In this document: one piece after another, positions 63,801 through 64,000 of the stretch
Layout of the letters: each line of letters starts with the position of its first letter
How positions within the stretch are numbered: position 1 is the stretch's first letter
Notes under the pieces: generated by a model
What the model was told of the DNA's origin: nothing
Seen by the model: only the letters and a program-made list of their open reading frames with translations
Databases searched by the model: none
Assembly: GCA_018907035.1 (NCBI GenBank)
Contig: JACCIC010000175.1
Coordinates: 372,001-436,000 of the forward strand
Origin: Sycobia sp. Sy_11
Taxonomy: Eukaryota > Arthropoda > Insecta > Hymenoptera > Epichrysomallidae
DNA: 64,000 bases
Reading direction: 5' to 3'
Program-made: the position numbers and the translations under genes

Positions 63801-64000
63801 TCATATTATGTATATTTATTGTTAATAAACTCTTGCCAGCAAAACTTGAAAATCTTGACAATTGCATATTGATGAAATGATCATTTGCCAATAATATTTG
63901 ATTTATAGTCCAATTGGGTAATCGTTTTAAACATTCACTATCCAAAGCTTTCGACAAATTGTTACAAATATCTTGATTGCTGTAAACCCATAATTCTAAG
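42210..64000 (-). CDS. FAST kinase domain-containing protein (FASTKD family), C-terminal part
   Basis: FASTK-family proteins act in mitochondria on RNA processing and stability. Minus-strand exons are >64000-63542, 47041-46880, 46816-46664, 44622-44394, 44328-44245, 42657-42367 and 42287-42210, all with consensus splice sites and matching phases (2,2,2,0,0,0). They give about 485 residues. A helical region rich in Leu/Ile repeats is followed by a FAST_1-like part (DLTTIRQYELLVHSLVKEIP), a FAST_2-like part (RYPKTFVYAVMFMIQ), and a RAP domain (WYVVVIGTNNLLTRN, then MKIRQLKRIGYTVRM and IPHNIWRNIGDENHK). The gene continues off the right edge, so the N-terminus and any targeting peptide are missing. 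Introns at 47042-63541 and 44623-46663 are filled with transposons. The specific paralogue is not resolved. Confidence 0.88.
42367..42657 (-). CDS. FASTKD exon with RAP-domain core
   Basis: Acceptor TTTTTATAG, donor ATG|GTGAGT, 291 nt, phase 0. It encodes KFLGSDSLVHEDSALPHYMQ, then PDLFICYDPKIKKF and the RAP-type core WYVVVIGTNNLLTRN...MKIRQLKRIGYTVRM. A nearer acceptor-like AG 10 bases inside would break the frame. Read through, the frame ends two codons into the intron, so the true stop is in the next exon. Confidence 0.9.
43655..43945 (+). repeat. Diverged repeat pair, copy D, with strong inverted structure
   Basis: It relates to copy C at about 39285-39560 and lies in a 1.6-kb FASTKD intron. 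It contains a perfect 11-bp inverted repeat CGATCAACAAA/TTTGTTGATCG (43827-43837, 43896-43906). Inside it are two interleaved stems, GCGATCAC/GTGGTCGC (43852-43859, 43871-43878, one G-U) and GCAGTA/TACTGC (43865-43870, 43885-43890). Family and function are unknown. Confidence 0.4.
44245..44328 (-). CDS. FASTKD short exon
   Basis: An 84-nt exon too short for simple ORF detection. Acceptor TTTTTTAG, donor AAG|GTAATA, phase 0 at both ends. It encodes KFGSLSKKPTANRDRAYFFS and MEIIDDFK. It is recognised because it bridges the phases of its neighbours exactly and is separated from the previous exon by a 65-bp intron. Confidence 0.8.
44394..44622 (-). CDS. FASTKD exon, FAST_2-like
   Basis: Acceptor TATGTAG, donor AAG|GTAGAA, 229 nt. 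It encodes YPKTFVYAVMFMIQSRFYSA, then ELVKKAMEPHFI and ends NLLNFLVK. A second upstream acceptor (AAACAG) is possible, but this one closes the CG|G arginine codon with the previous exon. Confidence 0.88.
45013..46325 (+). pseudogene. mariner transposase pseudogene (element 2)
   Basis: Broken by a TGA near 45147, frameshifts between 45.33 and 45.6 kb where the first catalytic Asp block (IIxGD) is degraded, the MITE insertion, and further shifts after 46.13 kb. The catalytic HDNASAH and YTPDLAPSD blocks survive. It belongs to a different family from element 1, judged by ends and protein. Confidence 0.85.
45648..45892. mobile_element. 245-bp MITE with CACTG ends, TA target site
   Basis: Its ends CACTGARAAAAAATAT and ATATTTTTTTCTCAGTG are inverted. 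The inner arms, including ATCAAGTAAATATTT and TTGTACCAAG, extend the inverted repeat to about 60 bp per side. It is flanked by TA on both sides (45646-45647, 45893-45894). It splits the mariner 2 coding frame: reading jumps from PTSQTL before it to NKEYYLSVMRR after it. It has no coding capacity. TA target and CACTG ends point to mobilisation by a Tc1/mariner-type transposase. Confidence 0.88.
46664..46816 (-). CDS. FASTKD exon, FAST_1-like end
   Basis: Acceptor TTTTTACAG, donor CG|GTAAAT, 153 nt. It encodes YKTELSVARLKDIERILYNL, then FTFNLDPEKISFYYDAAQEL and ends ISEINR. It is separated from the preceding exon by a 63-bp intron. Confidence 0.88.
46880..47041 (-). CDS. FASTKD exon, FAST_1-like start
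   Basis: Acceptor TTTTAG at 47042-47047, donor AA|GTAAGT. It has 162 nt encoding YSIDLTTIRQYELLVHSLVK, then IPKRSIASATHIAHMQASLL and ending VVQILQK. Phase 2 in and out, joining KILR|YSID and ILQK|YKTE exactly. Confidence 0.88.
47050..48700. other. AT-rich FASTKD intron sequence without recognised element
   Basis: This is the 3' part (in gene orientation) of the 16.5-kb intron. No reading frame or terminal repeat was recognised. It may hold a decayed arm of the transposase element that begins near 48.4-48.8 kb. Confidence 0.4.
48783..49745 (+). pseudogene. Tnp2-like transposase pseudogene
   Basis: A single frame of 320 codons interrupted once, by TGA at 49431-49433 (FY*QGKPKDL), ending at TGA 49743-49745. 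The start is Ser/Glu/Asn-rich and acidic; then DLKEWAIQTRIPRKHLDYLL and LRKRPLLNVAALSKTLL. The C-terminal piece FIFDTTARAFKKCIKGH is followed by a Cys-x2-Cys knuckle, SGCERCTSIG. This matches the 'transposase domain' proteins abundant in insects and cnidarians, which I relate to Tnp2/CMC-type transposases by inference. The C-terminal half of a full transposase is missing, replaced by a tandem duplication and (TA)n. Confidence 0.55.
49723..50275. repeat. Tandem duplication of a ~265-bp unit with (TA)n
   Basis: Two adjacent copies share ATCATAATAAGATTTTT, TTGAAAGAACTTTCTAACCT, a TA-rich core, AAAAAACATCATTTTATT, GTTTTCC and CGGYAGAGGACA in the same order. The unit begins inside the last codons of the transposase frame, so the duplication postdates insertion. 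A pure (TA)n tract lies at 49768-49820 in copy 1 only, and copy 2 carries a short insert near 50.04-50.1 kb. Confidence 0.7.
50540..50728 (+). pseudogene. Degraded N-terminal exon of a DUF4806-type protein
   Basis: Frames broken by stops and a shift give VDVVAMEWLHYN then YPPPPYNADTLKKYNENLIN and DDWMPYNVTIKG. The order 'Val-rich strand, Trp, PPPPY, DDW..Y.V...G' is the usual opening of insect DUF4806 proteins. The assignment rests on pattern memory and is tentative. Confidence 0.35.
50749..50789. repeat. (GA)n microsatellite
   Basis: About 20 GA units inside the large FASTKD intron, between the two halves of the decayed transposase/DUF4806 unit. Confidence 0.9.
51290..51646 (+). promoter_or_regulatory. 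Promoter-like island before the DUF4806 exons
   Basis: A GC-richer, CpG-containing block (51290-51450) with CTCTCTCTATTGTTCGGTTTTCGGCAG-type content lies directly upstream of ATG 51647. It stands out from the AT-rich intron and contains no frame of its own. It may be the internal promoter and 5' UTR of the element's second gene. No TATA box is evident. Confidence 0.3.
51647..52962 (+). pseudogene. DUF4806-domain protein pseudogene, multi-exon
   Basis: Exon-like blocks with good splice sites are 51647-51806 (MFLTVAEILKEKETVLTF, DLIHKSEVMAL), 51974-52112, about 52174-52238, 52297-52526 (KEEKNELDFIKNQLQRIQVL, then FKTANEFEAFNYALKPDEPL), 52587-52749 (MLKMFLSKDVAMQYVAITTK) and 52817-52962 (KHRRNLIGLETNDKEITRAL, ending in CNAIRGTR). 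The last three match the DUF4806 pattern of a helical core ending in a basic segment. Lesions are TAA at 52108-52110, two bases before a donor, and TAG at 52623-52625. The function of DUF4806 is unknown. Its position after the transposase suggests an accessory gene of one element. Confidence 0.5.
52970..54270. other. AT-rich intron sequence
   Basis: Holds a G9 run at about 53539-53547 and a short palindrome AGGTATTAAATACCT near 53.73 kb. The terminal repeats of the transposase/DUF4806 element could not be identified here or upstream of 48.78 kb. Confidence 0.4.
54282..56714 (+). mobile_element. piggyBac element with long inverted ends
   Basis: Exactly flanked by TTAA (54278-54281 and 56715-56718), with ends CCCTTTAACGTCCAACTTGA and TCAAGTTGGGCGTTAAAGGG, the diagnostic piggyBac arrangement. 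It is 2433 bp. The inverted ends stay similar for about 150 bp (54282 to about 54428 and about 56568-56714). The right-hand arm encodes the end of the transposase frame, so the left arm carries the same C-terminal codons in reverse. The element lies in the 16.5-kb FASTKD intron, antisense to that gene. Confidence 0.92.
55280..56654 (+). pseudogene. piggyBac transposase pseudogene
   Basis: The start MSCNRGSRYEISEKENYNEY fits the acidic N-terminus. Core motifs are LNTFLGVIIF, YWSTNP, FSIDEMMVKYFGR (first Asp), FDNLFTCPDLL (second Asp), GVVKRYSSTDQ and MGEVDIHDQYCNK (third Asp). Lesions are a frameshift in an A run near 55.49 kb, TAG at 55614-55616, a frameshift near 55.92 kb, TAG at 56225-56227, and loss of roughly 40 residues around 56.36-56.39 kb. 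The C-terminal Cys-rich zinc domain of piggyBac transposases is absent; the frame instead ends in the inverted repeat. Confidence 0.9.
56888..58174 (+). mobile_element. mariner element 3, heavily decayed
   Basis: Bounded by TA (56886-56887, 58175-58176), with inverted ends CGAKGGTGGTCYCAGAAGTA and onward CCTGGCC. It is 1287 bp. The transposase begins at ATG 57067 (MEKNGHRYVMQYFYLKGLSP). It lies in the same FASTKD intron, about 170 bp after the piggyBac. Confidence 0.9.
57067..58109 (+). pseudogene. mariner transposase pseudogene (element 3)
   Basis: The first frame closes at KY* near 57198 where KYWVAEF would be expected. Later pieces show LTENLKMTKLCARWVPHLLT, FTPETKKQSKQ, FHQDK and YSPDLAALDYFLFPDLQKW. 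The first catalytic position reads HET instead of DET, and the FHQDNAxTH and APSD blocks are also mutated. Many stops and shifts are present. Confidence 0.85.
58180..59500. other. AT-rich intron sequence, nothing recognised
   Basis: No terminal repeats, RNA gene or recognisable coding piece was seen on either strand. Confidence 0.5.
59560..59843 (-). pseudogene. Possible LTR-retrotransposon reverse-transcriptase scrap
   Basis: On the minus strand ASTVLVTKKDRKK, a shifted FC, then RKTHSHFPNVNATLKNLMED resembles the Ty3/Gypsy RT pattern 'VxVxKKDGSKRFC...KDxYPLPxVxxTLxxL'. It is frame-broken, short and without LTRs. The adjacent minus-strand frame at about 59.93-60.12 kb (NNPIDTNGLVSLTGHDGNPL) may belong to the same relic. 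Confidence 0.35.
60775..61610. repeat. Large imperfect foldback (inverted) repeat
   Basis: The left arm at about 60775-61100 is matched in reverse complement by the right arm at about 61218-61610. Anchors are CTGGCGTGAAGTCCT (61084-61098) with its exact complement at 61219-61233; TTTTCTTCCAAT with CATTGGAAGAAAA (61285-61297); CTTTACATGGG with CCCATGTAAAG (61512-61522); and GAAACTCC with GGAGTTTC. The unit CTATGGAGGGTAAAG...GTGGAAACTCC also recurs directly near 61123-61160. No transposase or target duplication was identified. Confidence 0.7.
61620..63540. other. Very AT-rich FASTKD intron sequence
   Basis: No gene or element was recognised. It ends at the donor of the partial FASTKD exon at 63542. 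Confidence 0.6.
63542..64000 (-). CDS. FASTKD exon (partial, continues past right edge)
   Basis: Open from the window edge to donor AG|GTGAGA in phase 2. It encodes DSECLKRLPNWTINQILLAN and a repeated helical pattern (LSVDELAIIAMAYFKYECGI) typical of the alpha-helical N-terminal half of FASTKD proteins, ending LSSLIKILR. Confidence 0.85.

Overview
This window is AT-rich, intron-bearing animal DNA, most likely from an insect and plausibly a hymenopteran such as an ant. The evidence is a tweety-family gene of insect type, several fossil mariner elements and one piggyBac element, a transposase/DUF4806 pair of a kind common in insect genomes, and dense (TA)n, (GA)n and (CATA)n microsatellites. 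The order-level placement is inference.

Region 1-21.4 kb has no protein gene I can support. It is AT-rich with many microsatellites and a few GC-rich islands near 10.1-10.35 and 12.3-12.95 kb that could be promoter or regulatory DNA. A tRNA-derived SINE lies at about 21.08-21.28 kb.

Region 21.4-31.9 kb, plus strand, holds the tweety gene (five-pass anion channel/lipid-transfer-like membrane protein) in eight coding exons. Its 3' end is unusual. A TGA in exon 7 is followed by more than 190 sense codons that stay in frame across the exon 7/8 splice. This gives either a cassette-controlled C-terminus or stop-codon readthrough. The first coding intron contains an intact 53-codon ORF for a single-pass membrane micropeptide.

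Region 31.9-42.2 kb is a convergent intergenic stretch, mostly featureless and AT-rich, with a fossil mariner at 40.34-41.62 kb.

Region 42.2-64.0 kb, minus strand, holds the C-terminal seven exons of a FAST-kinase-domain (FASTKD) mitochondrial RNA-metabolism protein. It runs off the right edge, and every exon junction closes in phase. Its introns are either tiny (63-79 bp) or greatly expanded. A 2.0 kb intron holds a mariner that itself carries a 245-bp MITE. A 16.5 kb intron holds a decayed Tnp2-like transposase plus DUF4806 gene pair, a piggyBac with about 150-bp inverted ends, another mariner, a retrotransposon scrap and a large foldback repeat.

The two host genes are convergent and there is no sign they act together. 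The most interesting items are the micropeptide ORF inside tweety, the tweety dual C-terminus, the two-gene transposon fossil, the piggyBac whose coding end is duplicated into its other terminus, and the foldback near 61 kb.
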